DNA of 64,000 nucleotides from Polyangium mundeleinium. Lineage in GTDB: Bacteria; Myxococcota_A; Polyangia; Polyangiales; Polyangiaceae. Location of the stretch: NCBI RefSeq assembly GCF_028369105.1, contig NZ_JAQNDO010000001.1, forward strand, positions 5,920,501 through 5,984,500. The letters run 5' to 3'. The stretch's first letter is position 1. The number at the start of each line of letters is the position of its first letter. A program made the translations under genes and the position numbers. Below the pieces are notes generated by a model that was given only the letters and a program-made list of their open reading frames with translations, did no database searches and had not been told where the DNA came from. This document shows positions 44,385 through 52,376 of the stretch, piece by piece.

Positions 44385-44398
44385 CGGGGTTTGCCCCG
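44385..44398 (+). terminator. Short hairpin between convergent genes
   Basis: CGGGG-TTTG-CCCCG right after the kinase stop, overlapping a second possible pairing GGGTTT/AAACCC. There is no U-tract on the plus strand, so it is weak evidence for termination. Confidence 0.25.
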
Positions 44399-44404
44399 TA
44401 AACC

Positions 44405-45448
44405 CTAAAACCGACCGACGACCCCGCCGCCCTGGGGCCCGAGCCACGGGGTCACGAACGCTTTCGGCGGCGCCTTTCCGGGCGTTCCTTTCGACAACAC
44501 GAACAGCACCACGCCGGTGACCGTCAATGCGCCGCCCGCCGCGAGGCCGATGACGCCGATCGTCCCTTTTTGGTTCGCATCCTCGTCGAGCGCGCGTACC
44601 GCGTCCGCCGGTGGGCCCCAGCAGTTGGCGCCGCACGCGTCGAACGCCTTGTCCGCCTCCGCGCGTTTCGCCAGCGACAGGCCCCCGAAGACGCCTCCAA
44701 CCCCGAGCCCCGCCACGCCGAGCCCCATCAGCACGACGCCCGCGATCCGCCCCGGGCTCGTCTTCCCGGGCGGCTGCTCCCGCCCGCCTTCGGGCCCCGT
44801 CGGACCTACGGGCGGCCGCACCGGCGTGATCGGCGCGGCGCTCGCCACGGCCGCGAGCTCCAGCACCATGGCCGCTTTTTCCCCCTCCTTGATGGTCACG
44901 CTTTTCTCGGGCGCCGCCATGCCCTCGGCCGTCGCGCGCAGGACGTGCGTGCCGGGATCGATCGGGCTCGGGATACCGAGGAGCGCCGCGGGGAGCGGCT
45001 TTTCGTCGACCATGACGACGACGTTTTTCGCCTCGGGCGTGGTGCTCACCTGGAGGGACGGGATACGCGGCGAGAGGTCGGCGAGCTCTTTCTCCGCGTC
45101 GGCCTTGGCGTTCTTGAACGCGGCGGGCGCCTTCGGGCCGAGCTCCTCACGCACGATCGAGAGGTAGGCCTCCTTCGCGAGGACGAGCTTTCCGAGGGCC
45201 ACGTACGAGCGCGCGAGCATGAGCACGTGGGTCGGCGCGTGGAAGAGCGCCTCGGCGCGCAGGAACATGTCGACGGCTTCGGCGTAACGCGACTCCTTGA
45301 ACGCGTTCGTGCCGTTCTCGGCGGCGGCGCGGGCGCCGGCTTTCGCCTCGGCGCTCGCGGTGGGCTCCTCGGCGCGAACAGGCGGTGGCGCGAGCGTGGC
45401 GCTCACGAGGAGGCCTGCGGCGAGGAGGGCGCGGGCGCCGAGCTTCAT
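44405..45448 (-). CDS. TPR/PEGA-like protein with two C-terminal membrane segments (paralog of 2906-3964)
   Basis: 347 residues. Signal ARALLAAGLLVSATLAPPPV is followed by TPR-like helices (about 35-130: AAENGTNAFKESRYAEAVDM, LARSYVALGKLVLAKEAYLS). A PEGA-like part (about 140-205: KNVVVMVDEKPLPAALLGIP, PIDPGTHVLRATAEGM) and Pro/Gly linker come next. Two membrane segments (IAGVVLMGLGVAGLGVGGVF and GVIGLAAGGALTVTGVVLFV) flank CGANC, and the end is GGGVVGRF. Same design as the gene at 2906. The convergent neighbour is a kinase, and in many myxobacteria such proteins lie beside kinases. Confidence 0.82.
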   Translation of the reverse strand: MKLGARALLAAGLLVSATLAPPPVRAEEPTASAEAKAGARAAAENGTNAFKESRYAEAVDMFLRAEALFHAPTHVLMLARSYVALGKLVLAKEAYLSIVREELGPKAPAAFKNAKADAEKELADLSPRIPSLQVSTTPEAKNVVVMVDEKPLPAALLGIPSPIDPGTHVLRATAEGMAAPEKSVTIKEGEKAAMVLELAAVASAAPITPVRPPVGPTGPEGGREQPPGKTSPGRIAGVVLMGLGVAGLGVGGVFGGLSLAKRAEADKAFDACGANCWGPPADAVRALDEDANQKGTIGVIGLAAGGALTVTGVVLFVLSKGTPGKAPPKAFVTPWLGPQGGGVVGRF

Positions 45449-45547
45449 GGGGGTTCGGAGTCTACGTGAGAGGGTGCGGATCTGGCAAATTGTCCTTTAC
45501 GGGGCGCGGTGGCGGTGCGAAAACATGCAATTGCAGAGGAGCCGCGT

Positions 45548-46207
45548 ATGGCGATGGCGAGCCCGTGGGGCACGAGCAAGGCAATCTTCGCGGTCGGGTC
45601 CCTCGGGATCCTGGCCGGTTGCGGCAGCTACACGTCCGACTATGTGCCGCCGCAGGACGGGCGCGCCCGCGTCCTCTGGCAAGACGATCACGTCGTCGCC
45701 TCGCTCCCGAGCGAGGCCTCCGGCATCAACTGCAGCGAGGCCGTCCGGAACCTGCCAGCGGACCCGCAGCAGTATTCGTCGTATTACGGCGGATCGACCG
45801 GCGTCGTTTATTACCGTCCCTGGATCATCGTGCGCCCCGCGCCCGTGGTGATCGTGGGATCGGGCAGCGGCTCGCCCACGCCCCGGGCCATCCCCCGGAC
45901 GGCGGCGAACCCAAGCGTCGCCTCGAGCGGCGGATCCGGCAGCATCAGCGGGGGAGGCGGCGGCGGCAAGAGCACCGGCAGCAGCGGCGGGGGCGGGGGA
46001 GGCGGCGGCGACCTGGGCAAGGCCGCAGTCGTGCTCGCGGTCGTGGCGCTCCTGACGCTCCCCATCATCACGCTGAGCCTCGGCTTCACCCGGCCGGAGC
46101 CCGAGGGCGAGGTCGCGAGCGCGATCGACGAGGTCAATGCCTACAACGACCTCGCGCGCCTGCCCGATTCGCCTTGCGTGGCGAGGCCCGCCGGAGAAGT
46201 CCAATGA
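45548..46207 (+). CDS. Lipoprotein with Gly/Ser linker and one membrane segment
   Basis: 219 residues. The frame starts at a GTG (45509), but ATG 45548 begins the signal MAMASPWGTSKAIFAVGSLG with Cys 25 after ILAGC. A small N-terminal domain (VPPQDGRARVLWQDDHVVAS, VRNLPADPQQYSSYYGGSTG) with a Pro/Val-rich PWIIVRPAPVVIVGSG segment is followed by a long Gly/Ser run. A hydrophobic stretch (AAVVLAVVALLTLPIITLSL) comes near the end, then EGEVASAIDEVNAYNDLARL. Function unknown. Coupled to the next gene by ATGA. Confidence 0.76.
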   Translation: MAMASPWGTSKAIFAVGSLGILAGCGSYTSDYVPPQDGRARVLWQDDHVVASLPSEASGINCSEAVRNLPADPQQYSSYYGGSTGVVYYRPWIIVRPAPVVIVGSGSGSPTPRAIPRTAANPSVASSGGSGSISGGGGGGKSTGSSGGGGGGGGDLGKAAVVLAVVALLTLPIITLSLGFTRPEPEGEVASAIDEVNAYNDLARLPDSPCVARPAGEVQ

Positions 46208-46902
46208 GCACACGGCACGCCTTCATGGTCCTCGGGCTTTCGGCCGCCGCACTCGCAGGTTGCGGCTCCGGCTTCACCACCGTCGAGCCGCGCGTGCTCG
46301 CCCCGCACGAGCTGACGCTCCGCTACGAGAACGAGTTTCAGATTCATTCGCCGCAGGGCGTCGTCGCGACCGGCGTGCGATATCGAGGCCTGGCCGAATA
46401 CGTGGCCTGCGTGCCCGACGCCGAACGGCACGCACTCGCAGCCGAAACCGCGGGCGACGCGGCCGTAGGGATGACGGTCGCGGGCATCACGCTCGGCGTG
46501 GGCGGCATGGCCGGCCTCGCAGGGCTCGCCTACCAGAACAACCCCGACCTCATGTGGGGGCTTTTGCTCGGCGGCATTGGCACCGAACTCATTGGCCTCG
46601 TGATGACGGCGGTCGGTCGTGCCACGAAAATCGACGCACACGGCCACGCCGTCGACGCCGTCAACTATTACAACGACGCCGTGGGCAGCCTCGGCGGCCG
46701 TTGTGGTCCGCGCGGTACCGAAATGCCACAGACGCAATACGTCGATGCGCCGGCCCCACCAGCCGCGCCAGGGCCGATCCTTCCGGTGCCAGTCCAGCCC
46801 GAGGTGCCCATGCTGCCGCCCGCATTGCCAGAGCCCGAGGGGACCCCGCCCGCGCAGCCCGCGGATCTGCCGCCCGAGCGGATCATCCTCGACAATCCGT
46901 GA
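46204..46902 (+). CDS. Lipoprotein with glycine-rich membrane hairpin and Pro-rich tail
   Basis: 232 residues. Signal MSTRHAFMVLGLSAAALAGC (Cys 20). Two Gly-rich hydrophobic segments near the middle (GMTVAGITLGVGGMAGLAGL and WGLLLGGIGTELIGLVMTAV) could form a hairpin. AVDAVNYYNDAVGSLGGRC follows; compare ASAIDEVNAYNDLARLPDSPC in the preceding gene, which suggests a shared C-terminal motif (ValAsnxYAsnAsp). The tail is Pro/Glu-rich and ends PPERIILDNP. Operon partner of the upstream lipoprotein; function unknown. Confidence 0.76.
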   Translation: MSTRHAFMVLGLSAAALAGCGSGFTTVEPRVLAPHELTLRYENEFQIHSPQGVVATGVRYRGLAEYVACVPDAERHALAAETAGDAAVGMTVAGITLGVGGMAGLAGLAYQNNPDLMWGLLLGGIGTELIGLVMTAVGRATKIDAHGHAVDAVNYYNDAVGSLGGRCGPRGTEMPQTQYVDAPAPPAAPGPILPVPVQPEVPMLPPALPEPEGTPPAQPADLPPERIILDNP

Positions 46903-46911
46903 CCTCGCAAG

Positions 46912-47257
46912 GCGCCGCGCCGGGGCGCTGCCCCGGACCCCGCGGGGGCTGTTCGCCCCTCGACCCGAACCAGGCACGGCCTGGACCGGGGATGGAAGAA
47001 CTGCGCTCCGCGCAGTTCTTCCAACGGGCCGGTGGCAAGACCATGGAGGTGGGTTCCAAGCTGGCAACGGGCACGCCGCCGGTTGAACCTGCAGCGCTGG
47101 CATCTTGATTGGCAGGATCGTCGGCTGTCTTGACCCTGGCTGTTCGATGAACTGCGCATCGCGCAGTTCATCGACCCCGCGTCCAGCGCTTGCGCTGGTC
47201 CGGGTCCAGGGGCGGACAGCCCCTGGTGGGGCCTGGGGCAACGCCCCAGCGCGGCGC
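46912..47257. repeat. 346-bp element with long terminal inverted repeats, copy A
   Basis: The left end (46912-46975) and the reverse complement of the right end (about 47195-47257) match at about 80% over 63 bp, starting GCGCCGCGC. Inside are two near-perfect hairpins. GGAAGAACTGCGC (46994-47006) pairs with 47010-47022 across a 3-nt loop, and CGATGAACTGCGC (47145-47157) pairs with 47161-47173. Both stems share GAACTGCGC. Open frames over it are not genes: they read through in all frames. Looks like a non-autonomous, MITE-like or other repetitive palindromic element. Confidence 0.8.
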
Positions 47258-47596
47258 GTCCAGGTCCCCGCCGAATGCCCAGCATCCCCGCAAGATCGCG
47301 CTCCCTCCCCGCGGATGTCCTCCTGCCGCGCCGCAACCTGGTCCCCGTCCACGCGACCGCCGACCTCGGGCGCCGTGAACCGCCGCTCCCCGGGCGCATC
47401 CTCCGCCTTGCAGCGCTGCCAGCGGTCCTCCGCGCTCACCCGCACCCGAAAGGCGGCGCCGCAGTTCGAAAGCCCCACGCTGGAGACGCCGACCTGCGGC
47501 GCGGCAAGTCTCCCTCCGAGCGGCCGTCTCCCGTTCCACGGCGCCGCAGGTCCCCGAGCGCGCTCTGCGCCCCCCATCCTGCAGCGCTGGAGGGGG
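47258..47596. other. 339-bp core between the two element copies
   Basis: Contains no clear gene. On the minus strand a frame through it reads GVSSVGLSNCGAAFRVRVSA and then EDRWQRCKAEDAPGERRFTA, which looks somewhat protein-like, but it has no start, no ribosome-binding site, and runs into both repeats. It could be a gene remnant captured between two insertions. Confidence 0.4.
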
Positions 47597-47940
47597 CGTC
47601 GCGCCGGGGCGCTGCCCCGGACCCCGCGGGGGCTGTCCGCCCCTCGACCCGGACCAGGCACGGCCTGGACCGGGGATGGAAGAACTGCGCTCCGCGCAGT
47701 TCTTCCAACGGGCCGGTGGCAAGACCCTAGACGTACGTCTCGAGCTGGCGGCGGGCACGCCGCTGGTTGAACCTGCAGCGCCGCGGTCGCTGTTGGCAGG
47801 GTCGTCGCTGGTCTTGACCCTGGCTGTTCGATGAACTGCGCGGAGCGCAGTTCATCGAGCTTGGGTCCAGCCCCTGGCTGGTCCGGGTCCAGGGGCGGAC
47901 AGCCCCTGGTGGGGCCTGGGGCAAAGCCCCAGCTCCGCGC
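47597..47940. repeat. 344-bp element with long terminal inverted repeats, copy B
   Basis: Same orientation and layout as copy A. It begins GCGTCGCGCCGGGGCGCTGC, keeps the GGAAGAACTGCGC hairpin, and has the second hairpin with loop GGA instead of ATC. The central spacer between hairpins is the most diverged part. It ends 18 bp before the stop of the SMC-like ATPase gene. Confidence 0.8.
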
Positions 47941-47958
47941 CCCCAAGAAAACACCCCC

Positions 47959-49944
47959 TCAGAGATCCATCTTGAGCAGCCGGCCCTCCGGCTTTGAGGC
48001 GTCGAGCAGCGGATACAGCAGGTACGGCTCCTTCTGCATCTCCTTCGGTGGCGGCGCTGTCGTGGTCACGACGTACTGGAAGGCGAGCGACCCGTTTGCG
48101 CTCTCCTCCAGGTGCCGCGCGTAGAGGAACAGCCGCTCGTAGATGCGCCCGTCCATGTCTGCCTCGCGTGGCCCGTCGTGCACCAGCAGCCCTGGGAGCT
48201 GACCGTGTCCGTCCATCGCGAGCTTCATCGCTGCGAGGTCGAATGCGAGCAGCTTGATCGTTTGCATCGCTGCGCCGTCTCGCTCGCCGCGGTCCTCGAC
48301 GCGTAGATCCAGCCGCCGACCCTTCACCTCGACGCGTGCCTCCACGTGGTCGCCGAGCAGTGCGCGCACGACGTCGCGGAAGCGCTCCGAGATCCGCGCC
48401 TCGGCCACCTCTTGCTCGCGCCGCAGCGCTGCTTGCCGCTCGGACGAGGCTTTTACCTCGTCCGTCACCACGGCGAGCCGCTCCGTGTTCGTGTCGGCTT
48501 CGCGCTCGGCTGCTGTCATGTAGTCGTAGAGCCGCTCGACCTCCTCGATCGCGGCTCGTTCTCGCGCGATGCGCTTCTCCTCGGCGGACAGCGTGCTCCG
48601 CCGCCGCGTATGCTCGGCCGTCGCTTCCTTCTGCGCGGACCGCGCCTCTGCGAGCGTGCGCTTCGCCTCCATCACGGCCTCGGCGAGCGCCTTCTTCCCC
48701 TCGCGCGTCATCGGCGCTGCGGCTGGATGCGAAGCTGCCAGCGGACATCCCTTCGCCATCGCCACGTCGAGCGGCACGCTGCAGAGACCTGCGCGCACTG
48801 GCAGCGGCGCGGGCGCGCCTTCCTCGGCCTCTCGCTTCTTCTCGCTCGGCCGCTTTGCTTCCTCGCGACGCGCTTCTGCCTCGCGCAGCGCCTCGACCCG
48901 CGCGCCGCAGGCCTCGGCCGCTTGCCGCGCGGCGTCTTCGGCCTGCTCCACCTCGATCGCTTGCGCCGCGAGCGCTTCCTCCGCGGCTGCGAGGCTCGCC
49001 TTCCGCCTCGACACGGTCTCGCGGAAACGCGCGGCGAACAGCGGACCTGCGTCGTTCGTGTCGTCCTCGACCCCGAGCAGCCGCGCGAGCCTGCGCCGAT
49101 CCTCTGCGGCCCGATCTGCGAGCCTTGGCGCCCTCTCTTCGAGGCCCTGCTTCTCCAGCGCGAGATCCTCGTAGCGGCGTTGCGCCTCGCTCTCCTCGTC
49201 CGACATGAGCGCGCAGAGCGCCCGCAACACCACGTGCCGATCGTCGAGCACCAGCCGCGGGCTCTCCGACTCGCTCGACGGATCGCGCCACTCCACGAGC
49301 CCCGCGAACCGCGACTCCTGATCCCGCGTCAGCCACGGCAGCACGTGCTCCCACGCGATCGGCTCCCGCTGGTGCGGCAGCTCCTTCACCGGCACGGGAT
49401 CCATCACCACGCGCCGGATGTCCGCGAGAAAATCCTGGTACCCGCCGCGCCCGCGCTCGGCGAGCGCCTCGGCGAACGACAGCCCGCGCGTCGCGAACGG
49501 ATGCAGCCCGAGGCCAAACGGCCGCCCCACGATCCAGCGCTCGTCCCCGACGACGATCGCTGCCACGACCCAGCCGTCGGGCAACGCCTCGCGGATCTTC
49601 TCCTGCGCGCGCGTCGTGCCGAACCGCTGCTCGCCGAGCAGGTAGCGCAGCATGCGGCAGAACGTCGTCTTGCCGGCTGTGTGCCCTGTGATTTGCCCGT
49701 CGCCGAGCCGGTTCTCCACGTCCTCGGGCGTGGGTGGGGCCCAGAGCACGTTCAGGCCTTTGCGCAGCGTGATGTGCCGGAGGAGCGAAGCCTCGGACGT
49801 GTCGTAGTCGCGGAGCAGCCAGACCTCGGCCACCCAGACGAGCGGCTCGGAGCGGCCCATCTTGATCGGCGCGGAAGGAGGCGGGGCGGCGGGGGGCTCG
49901 GAACCTCCGAAGAGGTCGAGCTGTTGCATGCGGCGCTTGGTCAT
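47959..49944 (-). CDS. SMC/RecN-like ABC ATPase with coiled coil
   Basis: 661 residues. Walker A is GHTAGKTTF (87-95) after a GLNVLWAP strand, in the style of RecF/SMC-like ATPases. A long charged region (about 275-530), mostly coiled coil, contains CSVPLDVAMAKGCPLAASHP at a position where Rad50-like proteins carry a hook. The C-terminal half-site has LPGLLVHDGPREADMDGRIY (about 595-614), a Walker-B/D-loop-like segment with Asp and Glu. This resembles DUF2326-like and other SMC-type ATPases often found in defence or genome-maintenance loci; I cannot name the family. The partner is the gene upstream (90 bp). A repeat element lies at its 3' end. Confidence 0.85.
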   Translation of the reverse strand: MTKRRMQQLDLFGGSEPPAAPPPSAPIKMGRSEPLVWVAEVWLLRDYDTSEASLLRHITLRKGLNVLWAPPTPEDVENRLGDGQITGHTAGKTTFCRMLRYLLGEQRFGTTRAQEKIREALPDGWVVAAIVVGDERWIVGRPFGLGLHPFATRGLSFAEALAERGRGGYQDFLADIRRVVMDPVPVKELPHQREPIAWEHVLPWLTRDQESRFAGLVEWRDPSSESESPRLVLDDRHVVLRALCALMSDEESEAQRRYEDLALEKQGLEERAPRLADRAAEDRRRLARLLGVEDDTNDAGPLFAARFRETVSRRKASLAAAEEALAAQAIEVEQAEDAARQAAEACGARVEALREAEARREEAKRPSEKKREAEEGAPAPLPVRAGLCSVPLDVAMAKGCPLAASHPAAAPMTREGKKALAEAVMEAKRTLAEARSAQKEATAEHTRRRSTLSAEEKRIARERAAIEEVERLYDYMTAAEREADTNTERLAVVTDEVKASSERQAALRREQEVAEARISERFRDVVRALLGDHVEARVEVKGRRLDLRVEDRGERDGAAMQTIKLLAFDLAAMKLAMDGHGQLPGLLVHDGPREADMDGRIYERLFLYARHLEESANGSLAFQYVVTTTAPPPKEMQKEPYLLYPLLDASKPEGRLLKMDL

Positions 49945-50033
49945 GACTTCCGAGGGCGGGTGCGCGACGCTACCCCACGTTTTTGCGACTGTCTCTCCGG
50001 AAAGGTGGTCCTCGGGCCGCGGCTGCGCGCCGG

Positions 50034-50813
50034 CTACTCCTTCAGCGCGAGCAGGGTCCGATCGAGCGCATCGGCCATCTTGGTGAGTTCCTCCACGGTC
50101 ACGCCGAGCTCCTTGCTCGCCCTGGCGTCGGAGACGGCGCCGTCCTCCACGAGCAGGGCCGCGTACCGCTGCGCGAGCTTCGACGACCGCTGGAGGGTCC
50201 CGCGCAGATCGAGGGAGAGCTCCGGATCGTTCATGAGCCCTTCGAGCGAGGCGAGCACACGGAGCGCGCGCACCTGGTCCGGCGCCTCCTTCGTCTTGCC
50301 CTTCAGGGCCCCGAGCGCCGTGGCGTCGTCGTCGTCGTCATCGTCATCGTCATCGTCGCCGTCGAACCCGGGCAGGCCGCGTTTGTTCTCGATCCGGGCG
50401 AGCATCTCCTCGACGGGGACGAGCGGCACGTCGTTCGGGAAGACGAGCGCGCCTTCGCCGGCGCGCGGCAGGAGGTAACGCAAGGTCGAGACGAGGCCGC
50501 GGCACGGGCCGACCTCGAGGTCGGACGCCTGGTCGAGGGTGATGACGGATTTGCAGGCGCGGTAGCGCGCGAGGATGGGCTTGGAGAGCGGGCGTTTGGC
50601 GAGCGCGTAAGCGGCTTGCAGCTCGGAGACGGGTGGGAGCTCGCCGCCGGCTGCGACCTCGGGGACCGTCTCGTCCTCGTCGATCCGATCGACGTGCTCG
50701 TCGATGTAGGCCTCGAGGTGACGTTCGTACTCGTCGGCGAGCGCGGAGATCGCGCGGGGTGAGAGGGGGCTGTAGAGGAACCAGGTGGCGCTCACGAAGC
50801 CGTCCCATACCAC
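50034..50813 (-). CDS. Unknown protein with long Asp run, upstream of the SMC-like ATPase
   Basis: 259 residues, no signal peptide. N-terminus VWDGFVSATWFLYSPLSPRA is followed by ALADEYERHLEAYIDEHVDR. A run of 11 Asp separates a folded N-terminal part from a helical C-terminal part (QVRALRVLASLEGLMNDPEL, EDGAVSDARASKELGVTVEE, final MADALDRTLLALKE). The C-terminal end has a faint HTH-like pattern (SDARASKELGVTVEELTKM). No family recognised. Co-directional with the ATPase with a 89-bp gap, so it may be the first gene of a two-gene unit. Confidence 0.75.
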   Translation of the reverse strand: MVWDGFVSATWFLYSPLSPRAISALADEYERHLEAYIDEHVDRIDEDETVPEVAAGGELPPVSELQAAYALAKRPLSKPILARYRACKSVITLDQASDLEVGPCRGLVSTLRYLLPRAGEGALVFPNDVPLVPVEEMLARIENKRGLPGFDGDDDDDDDDDDDATALGALKGKTKEAPDQVRALRVLASLEGLMNDPELSLDLRGTLQRSSKLAQRYAALLVEDGAVSDARASKELGVTVEELTKMADALDRTLLALKE

Positions 50814-51071
50814 GGGACGGGCTCCGCGCGAGTGGAAGCGGGCAGGGAAGCGCTGCTAGGGCGGGCGGGTCCTTCCTCGGCGGGGGGGGTTCGAGGCGGA
50901 TCGCGGCGCCGCGGGCAGGGCCCGGACCGCGTTCGGGGTGGGCTGGTTCGTCGGGACCGCCTGGCGCGTTTGTGGATCGCCCGCCGCGGCATCCAGGACC
51001 ACGCCTCCGAAACGCATGGGACGTTGCGAGGTCCCTACGCCGCGGGTAGTTTGCGCGCGGTGAACGAGGCG

Positions 51072-51812
51072 ATGGCCAGGTTTTGCTGGTACGAGCTCAG
51101 GACCACCGACACGGGCGCGGCGCAGGCGTTTTACGCGGACGTGCTCGGATTGCAGATTCGAGACACCCCGGGCGGCAGCCTCTTTTTCCGCGGGGATCAG
51201 GCGGTCGCCGGATGTTCGGCCTTGCCCGAGCTCGCCGCGGCCCGGGGCGCTCCGGCGCATTGGCTCGGGCATATCGGCGTGCGCGACGTCGAGGGCCTTT
51301 CGCGTCGTATCCTCGCGCAGGGAGGGGAGCCGCTCGGACCGACGCGCACCCTCGAAAGCGGCGCGACACGCGTGATTCTGCGGGACCCGTTTGGCTCGGT
51401 CCTCGCGCTCGTCTCGCCGAACCACGCCGCGAGCACAGGCGTGGTCGTGTGGCATGACCTCAACACGCGCGATCATGGCCGCGCCTGGGCCCTGTATTCC
51501 GAGCTCTTCGGCTGGAAGGCGACCGAGACAGAGGACCTCGGGCCGGAGTTCGGCGTGTATGCGAAGTTCTCGTGGGACGAAGCGGGCACGAGCGTGGGCG
51601 GCATGGTCAGCAGCGCGCGGCTGCCGCATATTCACCCGCATTGGCTCTTTGCTTTCCACGTGGAGGACCTCGACGAGGCCCTCGCCAAGGTGAACGCGCG
51701 CGGGGGCAAGGTGCTCGCCCCGAGGCAGCTCCCGAGCGGGGAGCGGATCGCGGCGTGCGAAGACGCGCAGGGCGCTGCGTTTGCCCTGCACGCGTCCGCG
51801 CCGCGCGCCTAG
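51072..51812 (+). CDS. Two-domain glyoxalase (VOC) family protein
   Basis: 246 residues from ATG 51072 (in-frame GTG 51060 is possible; the open frame reaches 50832). Two VOC modules in tandem: MARFCWYELRTTDTGAAQAF with FYADVLGLQIRDTPG and WLGHIGVRDVEGLSRRI; then VVWHDLNTRDHGRAWALYSE with LFGWKATETEDLG and WLFAFHVEDLDEALAKV. Ends AAFALHASAPRA. This resembles the two-module enzyme-like proteins often annotated as glyoxalase or 27 kDa antigen-type (Cfp30-like). Metal-ligand set is not obvious in both modules, so reaction is unknown. Confidence 0.88.
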   Translation: MARFCWYELRTTDTGAAQAFYADVLGLQIRDTPGGSLFFRGDQAVAGCSALPELAAARGAPAHWLGHIGVRDVEGLSRRILAQGGEPLGPTRTLESGATRVILRDPFGSVLALVSPNHAASTGVVVWHDLNTRDHGRAWALYSELFGWKATETEDLGPEFGVYAKFSWDEAGTSVGGMVSSARLPHIHPHWLFAFHVEDLDEALAKVNARGGKVLAPRQLPSGERIAACEDAQGAAFALHASAPRA

Positions 51813-51905
51813 GTTCGTCCGCCCCCGCTGCCGTGTCCGCCTCGGCTGCGGTTTCCGCCTTCGCTTCTGCTCCCGCTTTTGCCTCCCCGGTGGTAGAGCA
51901 TCCGC

Positions 51906-52274
51906 ATGCGCGTGATTTCCATTCATCGAACGAGTCCGGCGGTGCTTGCGACCGTCGCGGCGATGCTGCTCGCGGCCGCGCCTGCCTGTTCGCGCTCGCA
52001 GGAGCAACCCAGCGGCGGGGCCGTCCCGACCGCCGCCCCGAGCGCGACGTACTCGACGCGCGGCAAGGTGCGCGCGATCGGCGAGAAGAAGGACAACATC
52101 ACGATCGCGCACGAGGACATCCCCGGCTACATGAAGGCGATGACCATGATGTTCGAGGTCGCCAAGCCCGAACTCCTGCGCGACGTGAAGGTCGGCGACG
52201 AGGTGTCGTTCACGTTCTCGGACCGCGACGGGCGCCTCTTCGTCGAGTCGATCACGCCCGCGGCCCCGAAGTAG
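51906..52274 (+). CDS. CusF-like copper-binding lipoprotein
   Basis: 122 residues. Signal SPAVLATVAAMLLAAAPAC (Cys 28). The mature part is a CusF/Cop-type OB-fold: YSTRGKVRAIGEKKDNITIA, HEDIPGYMKAMTMMFEV, VGDEVSFTFSDRDGRLFVES. The H/M-rich HEDIPGYMKAMTMMF segment corresponds to the metal-binding loop. Expected role is periplasmic Cu(I) or Ag(I) binding and hand-off. No CusCBA pump is adjacent, but a multicopper oxidase is 2 kb downstream on the other strand. Confidence 0.88.
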   Translation: MRVISIHRTSPAVLATVAAMLLAAAPACSRSQEQPSGGAVPTAAPSATYSTRGKVRAIGEKKDNITIAHEDIPGYMKAMTMMFEVAKPELLRDVKVGDEVSFTFSDRDGRLFVESITPAAPK

Positions 52275-52376
52275 TCAGGGGGTGTCTCGAAGGGCCCGTT
52301 TGTCTCGGCCTTTTTCGACCCTCGACGCAACAAGGTCAGCCTGTTCCCCGCCACTTCCTGTGGTATCGTCTCCTGT

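Noticed and set aside
41485-44520. 1011-codon plus-strand ORF over the Cys-rich repeat and kinase genes
   Set aside because: Frame-shifted shadow with Arg/His-rich nonsense; the correct frames have the repeats and kinase motifs.
46141-47946. 601-codon minus-strand ORF spanning the repeat elements
   Set aside because: It runs through both palindromic repeats, which are open in several frames, and over the antisense of a lipoprotein gene.
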